Source: Owenia fusiformis
Lineage: Eukaryota; Annelida; Polychaeta; Sabellida; Oweniidae
NCBI GenBank assembly: GCA_903813345.2
Contig: CAIIXF020000007.1
Location: 33,386,538 to 33,450,537, forward strand
Direction: 5' to 3'
Length of the DNA stretch: 64,000 nt
This document shows positions 33,434 through 44,912 of the stretch, piece after piece (the first letter of the stretch is position 1; the number at the start of each line of letters is the position of its first letter). Made by a program: the position numbers and the translations under genes. The notes beneath the pieces were generated by a model. The model worked only from the letters and a program-made list of their open reading frames with translations. It was not told the origin of the DNA and searched no databases.

Positions 33434-36288
33434 TATCGCGATATACATGTAGCCGCGTCCCCTTTGTCTTTATCCTTCCAAACGCAAACGGCAGATAAAA
33501 GTTGTTCTTAGTGATTGATCTGATGCTTAATAAGCCACTTACAAGATACAGTTTTAAATATTGATATTGTGTAAAGTTTGTTTTAACACATAGGCGTAAC
33601 CGGGGGGGGGGGATTTACTTTTAATGGCCATTTTATGCCTTTTATTTTCAAATTATGTTTTGTTTTGATGTCAGTGTGAAAAGTCAAGAAACGTCAACCC
33701 CGACTTTTAATTAAAAAATGTTGGTGAATCACTTATGGCAAATCACAAGGTTGATGATGTCAATGGACCATGATCGTGGAAGGCTATCAATATCAGGTGT
33801 ATATCGCATAGAAAATAAATATAGCTAATTTTTCGCACTGATATGATGATGACTATTCTGGCGAATCGGGTAGATATTTCTCAGTTTTTTCCGATAATAA
33901 AACTATTCATTTCTATCAATTTTACAAACGGGATCCTTTGAATGCACATTAAAACTATAAAAGTATTTATTGGGCGTACGTCATGTTGTTCACATGATTT
34001 TATACACATACCTGCATAACAATCGGAGACAGAAGTCTTAATATTGTCCAATAAAAAAAATGAGAATCTAACATGAATAATAAGCATGTCCGTATAAAAG
34101 CTAAAATTATAAAAACTCATTTCAAAGTCATTCTGTTCATGAAAGCGTCGAGTTATGAAAAACAATGCTAAACACTCAAACAAATCGACTTGATTACCTT
34201 TGAAAACTTCTTGAGAGGAAATGGACAAATGTATTTTTCTAACTCATTAGAACGTCTGTCTGATTGAAATACTATTTTTTAAATACAAACATAAATGATT
34301 TAATCTTGGTCAGAAGTCTGAACATTGTCCAACAAAATAATAAGAATCTAACATTTAATGATTACAAAAGGATTAATTGCTATATAGTCTTTGTCTTAGT
34401 CTTTGTTTTTCTAATGGCGGAAGTGTACCAACATTCACCTTGATTACAGAAGAGATCATCTAACAGTCTAAAATTGCTTTTAATTCCCGGGTTTTAATTA
34501 CATTTTATGTACAGACTTTTTTGCCTCTATTCTCATTTTTAAACCTGTTTTTGTTTGCTTATTTAACAATTGTGATAAATTATTCAGTTAGTGTCGAAAT
34601 CAAAACAATTTTCTACATTATAGTCCCCTCCTCTTGCACTGACTAAATATTAAAATAAGCCAGTCTGATTGCGAATTTACAAATCCTGTAAAAGTAGCTT
34701 CAAACCGCCTTTTAATCAGAGAAAACAATAAGTTAATTCATCTGATTGCGAAAATACGAATCAATCTGATTATCTGATCTCCATGCTATTTGATTCGTGC
34801 ACAAGTCAGTCGGGCAAGGGTGAAATTATTTCATTTGAAAACAGAAATAAATATCAGAACTCCTCAAGCATAACTATTCGGAAGAAATTCATACAAAAAA
34901 TAAGGTACACAACTGATGAAGGGTCGCACAATTTCTAAAAGCGTTTTCCCCGGAAATATAGGTGTAGCGGTTGCCAGAAGTCGCACAGCTTGGGAGTCAG
35001 GGTATCCTGATCCATGCCTCAACGCCTGACGGGTCTGATATTAAGAGGGGGCGCAAGAATTATTAGGGGGCGGGGTTAACGTGAAAGTTGCCAAAATATC
35101 CATAGGCGTAGCCAGGAGGGGGGGGGGGGGGGGGGTGGTGCGATGGGTGCGATAACAATAGGCTTTATATATGCTTTAATGTTTTATTTATCATGATGCT
35201 TTTATGTAGGCTATTAATTACAGTTCTTTTTGCAATATAAAACTGGTATGTTTATGCAAATTCCGATTGGACTAATATAAAGGGATATTGTTTCATTATG
35301 TGGACTTGAGAAAGTTTGACATACTCATTGCTTTCAACCCAAAACTTAAAACAGGAAGTTATCAAGATCCCAAGAACACGATCGCTACTTAAACAATACG
35401 TTTGTAAAATCCCGGCGATCGAAATGCAATCAAACTTTCGCAATCAGGTGCCTAATTAGTCTTTTGATCTCTAAAGTTTTACGACTGAACGTTTCAATGA
35501 ACTCGTGAGAAGCAAACGCAATCATCATATAAACATTTTTCTAGTAAATCTAAAATAGAGTAAAACCCAGGGAAAAGATCGTGTGTTCATTGGAATTAGG
35601 CATATTTCAATTTTGAAATAACAAAAGTCAGTCTCGGAAGAATTTTCCAAGCATTCCCTGCTTCGATGCGTTTTTATTGCAAGGGCCGTTTAGCGCCGAT
35701 ATGAATTCATTATAGGGCATTAGGGTTGTGCTTTATTTGTTTTATTTATATAAATGTTATAAAATGTGTACGACACTTTAATGAATTATTTTTAGGGTTA
35801 CAATGCATATTTGACTTTTCCCTCTAAACGTTTAAAATTCATCTTTATACTTTTCTTAGTTTGCTTCAATAAAATTAACATTGGATCCCAGACAGTTATC
35901 AAATTCTCAGACATTTGATTAATATAGATATTTGTACTTCCTTTGACCAGTGGTGCTGGTGTGACTGAGATTCGAATCTAATCTGTTTCATTTTTATTTA
36001 AATTGAGAGGAATAAAGTTTTATTTTATGCGTTTTAACAATCTTAACGTTTGGCGTGCAGCTCAACTTAATACACAATCAAAGGTCAGAATACAGAAATA
36101 AGAAAATGCCTTTTATTTGTTATTCAAGCTCGAGCAATATCCCCGTTATAAAACCAAAATAACTGCGGTTAGGTACCATATCTTGATTACAGTAAAGACA
36201 GGCCATCTCATTCTGGTATGCCAGAGCCACTCTTATCTGCCGATTGTGGAAGGATAAAGACAAAGGGGTCGCGGCTATCGCGATGAGG
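33434..36288. mobile_element. Possible 2.9-kb element bounded by ~55-bp inverted repeats
   Basis: AGCCGCGTCCCCTTTGTCTT and TATCCTTCCAAACGCAAACG at 33451-33490 are mirrored at 36232-36285 (TATCTGCCGATTGTGGAAGG, ATAAAGACAAAGGGGTCGCG). Both outer edges carry ATCGCGAT. The interior has no recognisable gene. A direct repeat (CAGAAGTCT.A..ATTGTCCAA) lies near 34030 and 34312. The poly-G insertions at 33601 and 35118 are later events. Confidence 0.5.
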
Positions 36289-37152
36289 CCATCTTATTTC
36301 TAGGAATATTATTTCTGCCTCTCATTCCTTAAACCGGCTTCGTTAAACAGTGCCAAAATATATAAGTCGGAGCCAAAAACAAGACTATTTTTATATTTAA
36401 ATCCCCTCACCTTGTCAATGTCTATGTCTGCATCTGGTTTTCCCACCTGTGGGAGGGAGCCAATATACACATAGATTACTTACTGGCCATGGACAGGGGG
36501 GGGGGCACAGAAACGAACATTCTGGGGTCATAAGGGATACTTGGGGAAGGGGGAGGGGTGGTGGTGAATAGTGAAGTCCGGGAGTGAAGTTAAGGGGTAC
36601 TGAAATCTTTCTTTTGATATTTAGTGCTTGAATGGAGACTTGTTTCCACTCCCCGCATTCTAGTAGAATTTAAATATTTGATCCAAAGGAGTTATTTTAA
36701 ATCAAACTTGCATTCCGATTAATTAACACTCCAATGATTGTACCGCTTCACTATTGTCTAAGATAATTATAATGAATTCACGGGACACTAAACATGATGA
36801 CATGTTCCTTGTATTCCTTGTAATTAATAGTTTAAAGCCATATCATATCAGCCCCTTAAACATTCTTTTTTATTATAATATTTCACAATTTTGTTAAAAA
36901 ATTTGTATATTGATTATTTGATGAAAGGAATGACTCTGAATTTTAATGCAGAGAAGGTATTTTTCAAATGTTGTAAAAGGAATCATAATCACCAATTCTT
37001 TTCATTGAGACTGACATTGATATCAAATGAATGGTCCCTAAAAAGTTTACAAGATTTTACAAGATTTTACTAGATTTACTAGATTTACGAGATTTACTAG
37101 ATTTACTAGATTTACAGTCTACCGAAACAGAAAGATCAGAATGACGTTTCAG
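36289..37152. other. Gene-free stretch with a short TAGATTTAC tandem
   Basis: AT-rich. At 37045-37115 an 11-12-bp unit (TTTACTAGAT / TTTACGAGAT) is repeated about six times. The only long frame (36891-37073) has no known motif. Confidence 0.45.
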
Positions 37153-37345
37153 ACCCATAGCCAGGATTTGCCAAGGGGTGGGTTACTTTTTTAAGAAATT
37201 CCAGGGGGAGTTCACTTTTGGCAATGTTAGTTCAAAAATGGGCAAAATAATTTAAAAGGTGCTCAGTATGGGGTAAAAAAATGCAAATTTGGTCACGAAG
37301 GGGGGGGGGGGTCGCTAGAACCAATCCATCCCCCCTGTATTCGGG
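37153..37345 (+). mobile_element. Short MITE of the GTAGCCAGGATTTGCCAAGG family, copy 1
   Basis: It starts CCATAGCCAGGATTTGCCAA followed by GGGG, continues with TTCCAGGGGGAGTTCAC, and ends in an 11-G run before TCGCTAGAACC. The same layout occurs inverted at 48420-48600, which identifies a short interspersed family. Confidence 0.6.
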
Positions 37346-37779
37346 CCTGCATGAGCTATCTACATATTTGACAATTTGATTGACACGGTTCAAAGTGGAC
37401 TTTGTTAATTATTCAAACTGTTTTAAAAGAGGAATATGCGTCCAAGTTAAAATCACTCGAAATCAGGGTAGATAAACCTAAGAAAAACACATTTCGTGTT
37501 TTCATTTGATCTATATCATGATCCTGTAAAAATGTCAGATTTAGCAAAATAGATAGGCGATCTCCATCTGCACACGTCTACTCATTTCGACTAAGCTATT
37601 GCCTATACAAGTACTTACACGCACACGCATACTTTTAAATTAATTTTATTTTGATAATGATTTAAAAAACACAAATTATTATTAACACGAAATTAAAATG
37701 ATTGTTATATTCCAATCCTAGCAAAGTATAATTAAGCGTGACTATAGGTCATAACAACATGTGGCCGGTCTAATTATAC

Positions 37780-37947
37780 TGTTTGTTTTGATAAGGCTGT
37801 GCAAAGAGATATCAAAACTCTTGACACACTCTTTACACGCGATGTTTTTGCACCTCTTGACACGTCTTGGAATCTCTAGATACCCGGAGTTCCTAGACTA
37901 TCTTTGCACGTCTAGAAATTGCTTGGAATTTCACATTTGACGCAGTG
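37780..37947. repeat. Right subterminal zone and end of the CACTA-like element
   Basis: It has CTCTTGACACACTC, TTACACGCGATG, CTCTTGACACGTC, TTGCACGTCTAGAAATTG and then the mirrored end closing in GACGCAGTG. It matches the word set at 23891-24120. Confidence 0.7.
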
Positions 37948-37950
37948 TTT

Positions 37951-38983
37951 ATCATTCATCAACTCAAGCACTGATCCATATCCCTAGCAAGTTGCATTAT
38001 CAGGCTGCATTACTGTGTTCTGGGTGTCTCCATGGCTCTGATACAGGTAAAGTTATGGGGGTCTTAAACTGGTGCAGACTACCCCAAAGGAGGGAACAAC
38101 ACATTCTTAACTTCATGTACAAAGTAATCAGAAACCAGGTACCCTCCTATGTATCTTCAATATTTGAAGAATTCAAAAATCCAGCTACCAGAAGAACAAG
38201 CAATACAGAAGTATACCAAATTACTATAAGGTCAACTGCCCAATTTATTAAATCCCCTATTCCTAATGCAATATCACTGTGGAACAAATTACCTAAACCT
38301 CTTTTAGAATATGCCTTAAAATTTTCCCTACCATCGTTCAAAAAAGAAAGTAATAAACACTTTCTGCCCAAGAGAGTTCAACGTCCCTGATTAATTTAAC
38401 AAGGTCTCAAGAAATCACTCTCAACAGAGCTCGTGTAGACTTATTTTTGAAAGCAAGACTTTTTGCACACCAATTTACATTTATAGACTCGGCTCATTGT
38501 TCTTGCGGCAAACCTGAAACACTAAAACATTTATTTTTCAAGTGTCCTCTATGCCAAATTAATAGGCATGCCCTGATGGAAGAGGTCAACAATAACTTCT
38601 ATAATAGGATCAGCCAACTAACAAACATGGATGATAAACTTAATTTTCTCTTATATGGTGACGAGACATTATCCTTAGCAGAACTAAGTAAACTTCTTAT
38701 CATCGTCAGCAATTTTCTCCATGACAACAAGACATAGCAAAGAGGTCTCATCTAAGCCCTGGAGAACTCATAATATATTTATTTTGTTTTTTACACATCT
38801 ACTTGGCACAAACCCCTCTGGTCCCTGGGATACCCTTCGATGCACAGTCGTCCCCAAACAGCTAAATACTATACTTAATTTTTTACATGTAAGTGATGGC
38901 CAACCTATAATGCCAATATGGCGATTGGTGGCCGAAAATGTATTGACTTTACCTCAATAAAGTTTATACTATAAAAAAAAAAA
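37951..38983 (+). pseudogene. LINE-1 copy, 3' part: ORF2 C-terminus, 3' UTR and poly(A)
   Basis: It continues the frame broken at 23890 (HSSTQALIHIPSKLHYQAAL), then VPSYVSSIFEEF, to a frame change near 38375. The second frame carries LTRSQEITLNRARVDLF and the Cys/His motif CSCGKPETLKHLFFKC, ending at 38737. The 3' UTR has AATAAA at about 38956 and a 12-A tail at 38973-38984. The C-terminal layout parallels that of LINE-2 (RNQEIILNK; CSCGHANET), so the two are related families. Confidence 0.88.
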
Positions 38984-38997
38984 ATATCCACAAAAAC

Positions 38998-39390
38998 GTT
39001 TTTAATATAAATTGCAGTTGATCTGCTCCGGGGGACTTACCACCGAGCTGTTCTGAAATTAACAGTATTCTTGTTCAAACCACCGTAAAAACTACCGTTG
39101 TTATTTGGAAATTCTGAAAAATTTCTTCCCGCATGCCATTACCAACCCGAAAATAAATAGGTGTCGGCAGGTCTGTGACAGTGGTTATTGCTTACTTAGT
39201 AAGTAACTAAGTAAGCTGGCGTGTAATCAGTCATCACTGGGGAGAATCGTGAAGCAAAAACACTGTGTTCAACTACCACATGCTACTGTAGTTATAAAAA
39301 CACTGAAGTGTTCAAATTGTTAGTCTGTTTATGAAAGAGTTCCATGAATGCTGTGTTAGAAAAACATACTTTATTATTTATTCATTGAAG
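38998..39390. other. Gene-free stretch with a perfect palindrome
   Basis: CTTACTTAGT-AAGTA-ACTAAGTAAG at 39191-39215 has perfect 10-bp arms. Nothing else is recognisable. Confidence 0.5.
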
Positions 39391-39665
39391 TGTGTCAAAA
39401 TCTACGCAAAATCATTTTTTTAATCTACCGCAAAAACTACCGCATTTTTTCAAAATGTTCCGCAAAAACTACCGCATCTTTTTAATCTACCGTAAAACTA
39501 CCGCATTTTTCAAAATCTTTCGCAACACTTCAGTATTTTCAAAAATCTACCTCAAAAACTTCAGGATTTTTTCAAAATCTACCATAAAACTACCACATTT
39601 TTGTCGAAAAATACCGCAGAAACTACCACATTTTGAAAAAATCTACCGCAAAAAATGGTGGATTC
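39391..39665. repeat. CTACCGCAAAAACTACCGCA tandem repeat
   Basis: CTACCGCAAAAACTACCGCA followed by TTTTTCAAAAT recurs with variation about seven times, with a period of roughly 30-45 bp. An open frame of 102 codons across it is only the translated repeat. Confidence 0.65.
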
Positions 39666-40198
39666 AGGGCAAATCAGATTTCAGGATATGTATTCAGTAA
39701 AAGATTCACCGAAATATATTTTGATGCAGAAAATTAATTCTAAGTTGGCTGACTTTTTTGCACGTTGCCTCACAAGGCTACAAGATCATTTTTGAAAATC
39801 ATTTTTACGTCCTGTGTTATTTCAATGGGAGAGGTTTCTTGATAAAGCCTATTACTTTCAGACTTTGCTTAACGTAAATAAAGACATCATTTTTGTAAAA
39901 TAAAATTCCAATTCAATTGTCGACTAAAGCTAGTGAAAGTACTAAAATGAATTATATTTCCCCCCTCCCAAAATAGTTTTTTCTTTACAAATAATGCATA
40001 TAAGAATTCAAACTTAAAGATGCTTTAATACATAATCCAATGGGTTAGTTAGGATTGCCAAACCTTTGAATGGAGTGTAATTGTACAAATTGCATTATTT
40101 GAGAAATCCTAATGAAAGGGGGGATTTGTGAATAAATAAAAATAGAACCCCCGGTCACCAAATCCTGGCTTCGTTTTGAATTGTTTTCGTCACATATT
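39666..40198. other. Gene-free stretch
   Basis: AT-rich. AACCCCCGGTCACCAAATCC then TGGCTT at about 40146-40171 is a reversed GCCAGGATTTGG...GGGGG end of the dispersed family. Confidence 0.35.
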
Positions 40199-40335
40199 TG
40201 CCTTCTTTTCGGGGCTTTCTTCTTTGGTATGGCATTGGTCTTATATCTGGACATTTGGTATGACACTAGTCCTACATTTGGACATTTTGTATGGCATTGG
40301 TCTTAAACTTGAACATTTGGTATGTGTTTTAGGCA
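40199..40335. repeat. ~42-bp tandem repeat (TTGGTATGGCATTGGTCTTA)
   Basis: Three units of GGTATG(G/A)CA(T/C)T(G/A)GTC followed by a GGACATTT or GAACATTT end, at about 40217, 40258 and 40290. Open frames on both strands follow the repeat. Confidence 0.6.
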
Positions 40336-40955
40336 ATTGTTTGGTTATTATGGAGGAGGAAGGAAGAAAGTGCAACAGATTTTTGACAGTTGATATTTTT
40401 TTGCAAGTAGTTTCTGGCTGTAAAAATGAATGCATATGAAATGCAAATGTTTAACCTTCAAGAAAAGTTCAAAGAATGATTTCAAGATCGGTTGGATTAT
40501 CTCATAATCCATGTAAAATCCAACTATTAACAAGCTTTTTTGAAAATACATTTGTCATTTTTACCATCGCCCATCATTTTTTCTACAATTTTTCATGCAA
40601 AGTTACATCGTACTTGAACATGTGTCTCATCATGTAGAATATACAAATGATTTTATAATTTTATTTTTTTGAAAAAATGATCCTCAAAAAATGCATGTTT
40701 ACAGAAATAGTGTAAAAGATGGCAATGTTTTTCAATAACATAAATACCAACACGTACTTTGATGAATTTCGTGAGTTGTTCTTTAATCCTACATTCACTG
40801 ACCGAGAGTGCGTTTTCGTATGCCAGCGGGCACAATCCACCCGCACAGCACTTAATGAGCCTTTTCAGCAGGTATCATGTAAAGAACGAAAAGCTCCGCG
40901 ATGCAAATTACATGCTAACATGCTTTCAACAATAACTCATTCAACACTTAAACAC
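40336..40955. other. Gene-free stretch
   Basis: No recognisable gene or repeat. Several 60-90 codon frames overlap on both strands without motifs. Confidence 0.3.
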
Positions 40956-41600
40956 CTAAATCTTTTAATGCAGGACACCTGAAATTATTTATAAAGCTAC
41001 TAAATAGTCCAAGTGAATTTTGCGAGACAAAAATGGTGCCCATTTTGAAAATAGGCAAGCTTTTTAACCAAGAGTCATAGGGGGGTTTTCTGTATTGATA
41101 TTGAACAAAAATAACTTAAAAAGGGAAAACCTTTCAACCAGGTTTTAAAGCATGCCGCTATTGTAGACTGACTGAGAGACAGATGGGCATATCAATGACG
41201 ACTAAAATGGATGACTACTGTTTTTATAAAGCTACTCAAAGGTCTAAAAGGGATCGATTCTGCGATGCAATGAGCGGCCATTTCGAAAATAGGAAAGCCT
41301 TTGTTGCAGGACTCATAGGGGGGGGGGGGGAGGTTATGTACTGATGCTGAACAAAAATAACTTAAAACGTGAACCCTAGGTTCAGAGGTTTGAAAACAAA
41401 TGGTCCAAATGTTGATTTTGCGAGACAAAAATGGCAGCCATTTTGAAAAAGGGGTTTTCAGTATTAATGTTAACAAAAATAAAATAAAACGGTAATCTTA
41501 TTGATAGAGGTTATAAAATGTGCAACTATTGTTTACAGACTGTCGGACAGACTAACTGACAGACTGATGGAAATGCTGCCAAAAAATTAACTCCAAATTT
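40956..41600. repeat. Dispersed repeat family A, second locus
   Basis: It shares with 1-475 the strings GGACACCTGAAATTATTTAT, TTTGCGAGACAAAAATGG, CATAGGGGGGTTTTCTGTAT and AACAAAAATAACTTAAAA. About three diverged tandem units, ending near GACAGACTAACTGACAGACTG. Confidence 0.65.
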
Positions 41601-41759
41601 TGGGGGTTCGCAAAATTGCTGGAAAAAGGAGGTTCAAATTAAACAAGGCACAGACGTGAACAATATCGTACCTAAAACACAGCATTGTGGTCTTGTTGAC
41701 CAAGAAAGCAAGATGGCCGCAGAAAAGTTAATCAGCTCTAGAACTTATCACTGTGTAAC

Positions 41760-42330
41760 ATATGTAAAAATTTGAACGGTTTGGCTGGAAACCTGTAGAC
41801 ACCTGTAGACAAGCCTCGATAGACAAGATTTTAGGACAGAAAATCCAAAATGGCCACCTTAAAATTTACCCAGAATGCCCAAAAACCAATCAGTTCTTGA
41901 CGTTGATATGTAGAAACATCCCTGAAAATTTCAGATGAATCCCTCAAATTGTTTGGCTGAAAACCTGTAGACAAGTCTTGAAAGTGAAGATTTTAGGACG
42001 GAAAATCCAAAATGGCCACCTTAAAATTTACCCAGAATGCCCAAAAACTAATCAGTTCTTGACGTTGATATGTAGAAACATCCCTGAAAATTTCAGATGA
42101 ATCCCTCAAATGGTTTGGCTGGAAACCTGTAGACAAGTCTTGAAAGTGAAGATTTTAGGACGGAAAATCCAAAATGGCCACCTTAAGATTTACCCAGAAT
42201 GCCCAAAAACTAATCAGTTCTTGACGTTGATATGTAGAAACATCCCTGAAAATTTCAGATGAATCCCTGAAATGATTTGGCTGGAAACCTGTAGACAAGC
42301 TGAAAAGTGAGATGCCGCCCGCCCGCCCGT
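41760..42330. repeat. 159-bp tandem repeat
   Basis: TTTTAGGACGGAAAATCCAA then AATGGCCACCTTAA recurs near 41830, 41990 and 42149. Each unit includes ACCCAGAATGCCCAAAAAC and CATCCCTGAAAATTTCAGAT. The units are nearly identical, unlike those at 16556, which suggests local recent amplification. Confidence 0.8.
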
Positions 42331-42480
42331 CAAGCTGACTACAATATCGTACCTCTAGTTAGATACGATAAAAAACGCACAAACCCTCTCTCCCTACAGC
42401 CCTAAGATGTAGAATGTTGTATCCTCTATAATGTGTTTATCATACAAAAGGTAACTTAAGCATATCCTAAAGACACCTAC

Positions 42481-42617
42481 GTTTGATTGTTCTGCAGATA
42501 GTTAAGTACTCCAAGTTCATTGAGAGTGCGTGCATGGTCTGGGGAATCAGGTCCTAATGCGAGTTCTTCAAGCTGGAGAACACGCCTGCGTATGGTGTCC
42601 ACTCCTTTTAACTGACC
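42481..42617 (-). CDS. NPHP3 exon C, 137 bp
   Basis: It encodes [40 protein letters not shown] and LQNNQ, matching the nephrocystin-3 segment with [27 protein letters not shown]. The minus-strand acceptor is TTTAG before GGTCAG, and a second AG six bases later (GGGTCAG|TTAAAAGG, exon start 42611) also keeps the frame. I chose 42617 because the extra Gly-Gln aligns with family members. The donor is AAAC|GTAGGT. It enters in phase 0 and leaves two bases that exon D completes. The following intron is 28.4 kb. Confidence 0.9.
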
Positions 42618-42659
42618 CTAAACACAACAAACTGAACATAAGATCTGTCTTTAACTCAG

Positions 42660-42910
42660 GTTAGAAAAACAGCAACTCCATGGAGTAGCAAATCCCATTG
42701 AACAATACATATTTTTTTGATAAATAGCAGTAATCTTGAAAATTTCTTCTTGAACAGAGCTTTAAGTCCCTAGGAATCAGCATAAAAAATTAGAACCAAA
42801 TCCCTCCACTGGTATTTGAGTTAGCAAAGATTATATCCTCAAAAAATGACAGCCATTTTGAAATTTAGTTGCATCATTGAAACTTTCTTCTTTAAGGTGA
42901 TTGTTGCTAC
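42660..42910. repeat. Interspersed repeat beginning CAACTCCATGGAGTAGCA
   Basis: It shares its start with 18672 and its body (CTTGAAAATTTCTTCTT, CAGAGCTTTAAGTCCCTAGG, GTATTTGAGTTA, GCCATTTTGAAATTTAG) with the tandem units at 48867-49340. Confidence 0.6.
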
Positions 42911-43640
42911 CTAGGCCTGAAAATTACAATTTGATTACGATTTGATCCCCCATAATAGGTATAGGCGAGTAGAACTGGACATTTTTTTGTTTATGCACAC
43001 ATGCTAGTTTAATAACCAGAGTTAATTTTAAGAAAATAAAAATTATAAGTCACCGATTTTTGCATGGTTTTGCATTTTAGTTCAATTTATTGTGCAAATT
43101 ATCTTTATAAACCCATTAACTTAATAAATACCCATTCCCTTTGGAAAAATGTTGTTCCCTCTCAATAAAGTCTCATGGGCGTTTAGTAAAAGATCTTTCA
43201 ATTAAACGCCCTGTGCAAAATAAACGCCCAGTCTTATGTAATTATCTAGAGTCCATTTCACTGTTTTATTGCGTCAGTAGAACCCCCAAAATAAGAAATT
43301 GGGAGACCCTTGTGCAATAATATATTGAAAAGTATATTCATAATGTACATGTATGTATATTTCAGATTTTCTAGTTTTTGCAATAAGCCTGTGCCCTCTT
43401 GTAATTTGAAGAATTTCAGCCATGTTAATCTTGTTGAAAATAACATGGCAGAGCAGCATCCAAATATAAGAGGCCACACACTTTATAAGCAAAACTAGAA
43501 GCAATGCAAGATATACAAATGTCATTCATGTGCAATAGGAATATATTTTTCCATATATTATTGCATAATGATATTTTGATTCCTTATTTTTTAGCTTTTA
43601 CTGACGCAATTAACAAGTGAAATGGACTCTTATCACATAA
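42911..43640. other. Gene-free stretch
   Basis: No gene recognised. Short frames at 43258-43525 on both strands lack motifs. Confidence 0.3.
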
Positions 43641-43746
43641 ATGGTCCATGTGCAGTATGAAAAGTGATTTTAGATGGTCATATCTTTCACCATGAGTATT
43701 TTCTGGGTATAAAATTAAATATAGACTCTTAGAATGTCATATTTTT

Positions 43747-44740
43747 TTATTTTTTTTTTCATTTATTTCATATATACATACTACAGCATTCTATAATTTT
43801 TTTTGTCTTGAGAATTGAAGGGTTTAAGGTTGTCGCCAACATTGGTTATACATATATATTTTTTAAAGTGATAAAAAAGCTTGTTTTTATGATATTTTCA
43901 CGACAAAACAAGTTCTTATGATCTTTTTATCTACCAAGTTTACATTCTTTTTTTTATTGATCAAGTATTATTTATGAATATTGTGGTTGTTACATGTATT
44001 TCAAATGTAGTTGTATGCATCTATGGAATAACCTCATTCATACATCCCTCATTCATACATTCATTCACTCATTCAATCATCTTTTCATTCATTACACATT
44101 TTACAATATGTTAAATATGACCTTTGGCTACATATCTATTTATTTTTTATTACTATTTTATACACATTATTTCTATTATGTCAATAGAAAATATGAAGTT
44201 AATACAAAAATAAAAACATACGTATTCTTATAACTTTTCATAAATGACTGCTAGTTCGTCATTCTTATGGAAAAAGTGGATCTCTCTATATAATCTTTGA
44301 TATATGATTTGAACCCATAAAAGGTTACATTTGTTTTTTCTAGAAAACTTTTGTATATACAATATTTCATAATAATGATTGCTAAATTCATTACATTATA
44401 CTCATTGTCTTTAGGTTTATGACCATATAAAATATCTTTGTTATGTAGTTTTACTTTATCATTCATTAACAGTTTAGAAAATTCACTTCACATTTCTTTT
44501 GCTTTTTCACAATCAACGATCATATGTTTCAGGGTATGGATTTCATCGCAATACAAACATTTTTGTGTATCAGCTAATTTCATTTTGAACAATTTATCTT
44601 GACATATAAGTATATTATGGAGTATTTTAAATTGAAATATTTGTAATTTGGGATCTTTAGTAATTTTCTTTGCTAACATAAAATGTGATTGAATATCTTC
44701 TTCTTCAATTAATAGGTTTTATAACTGTATAAGGGCTAAA
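43747..44740 (-). pseudogene. Decayed L1/Tx1-like LINE, C-terminal end
   Basis: The minus-strand frame 44488-44679 reads FQFKILHNILICQDKLFKMK, then CLYCDEIHTLKHMIVDC, the typical end of L1/Tx1-type ORF2 (a helix, then a Cys/His motif). A second frame, 44251-44466, continues with NLAIIIMKYCIYKSFLEK, as in those proteins. The A-rich end lies near 43747-43760. Frames are broken; only the 3' end survives. Confidence 0.7.
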
Positions 44741-44912
44741 TAATACAGATTAGCTATTTGCATATCAAAAATATTTTTTTCTGAATTACTGATGTTATTA
44801 CATAAATTTTGGTGAAAAATTAAGTTTGTACCTCATTTACTTCCAAAGTTATGAATTACAGTCCTTTTTCATTTTGACCGATTTTTAAATTTTGGTGAAA
44901 AATAGGTTTATA
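44741..44912. repeat. Left fragment of a ~395-bp tandem repeat
   Basis: TGATGTTATTACATAAATTT, GTGAAAAATTAAGTTTGTAC and CTTCCAAAGTTATGAATTA match the units at 47332-48120. The array is split by the 2.4-kb element at 44913. Confidence 0.7.

Larger units (their letters stand above)
23891..37947. mobile_element. 14,057-bp CACTA-like DNA element, non-autonomous as seen
   Basis: It is inserted into the LINE. Ends are CACTGCGT(G/C)AAAT..., with 21 of 25 terminal bases mirrored, and are flanked by TTT on both sides (23888-23890, 37948-37950). Removing the element and one TTT restores the LINE reading frame exactly across the join. Subterminal zones (23915-24110 and 37800-37900) carry repeated CTTGACACG, CACGCGATG and TCTAGACGTG words, as CACTA transposons do. 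CACT- ends and a 3-bp duplication support the class. No CACTA transposase is visible inside; the interior holds a tandem array, a second LINE and other repeats. Confidence 0.85.

Noticed and set aside
39392-39700. 102-codon plus-strand ORF
   Set aside because: Entirely a translation of the CTACCGCAAAAACTACCGCA tandem repeat.
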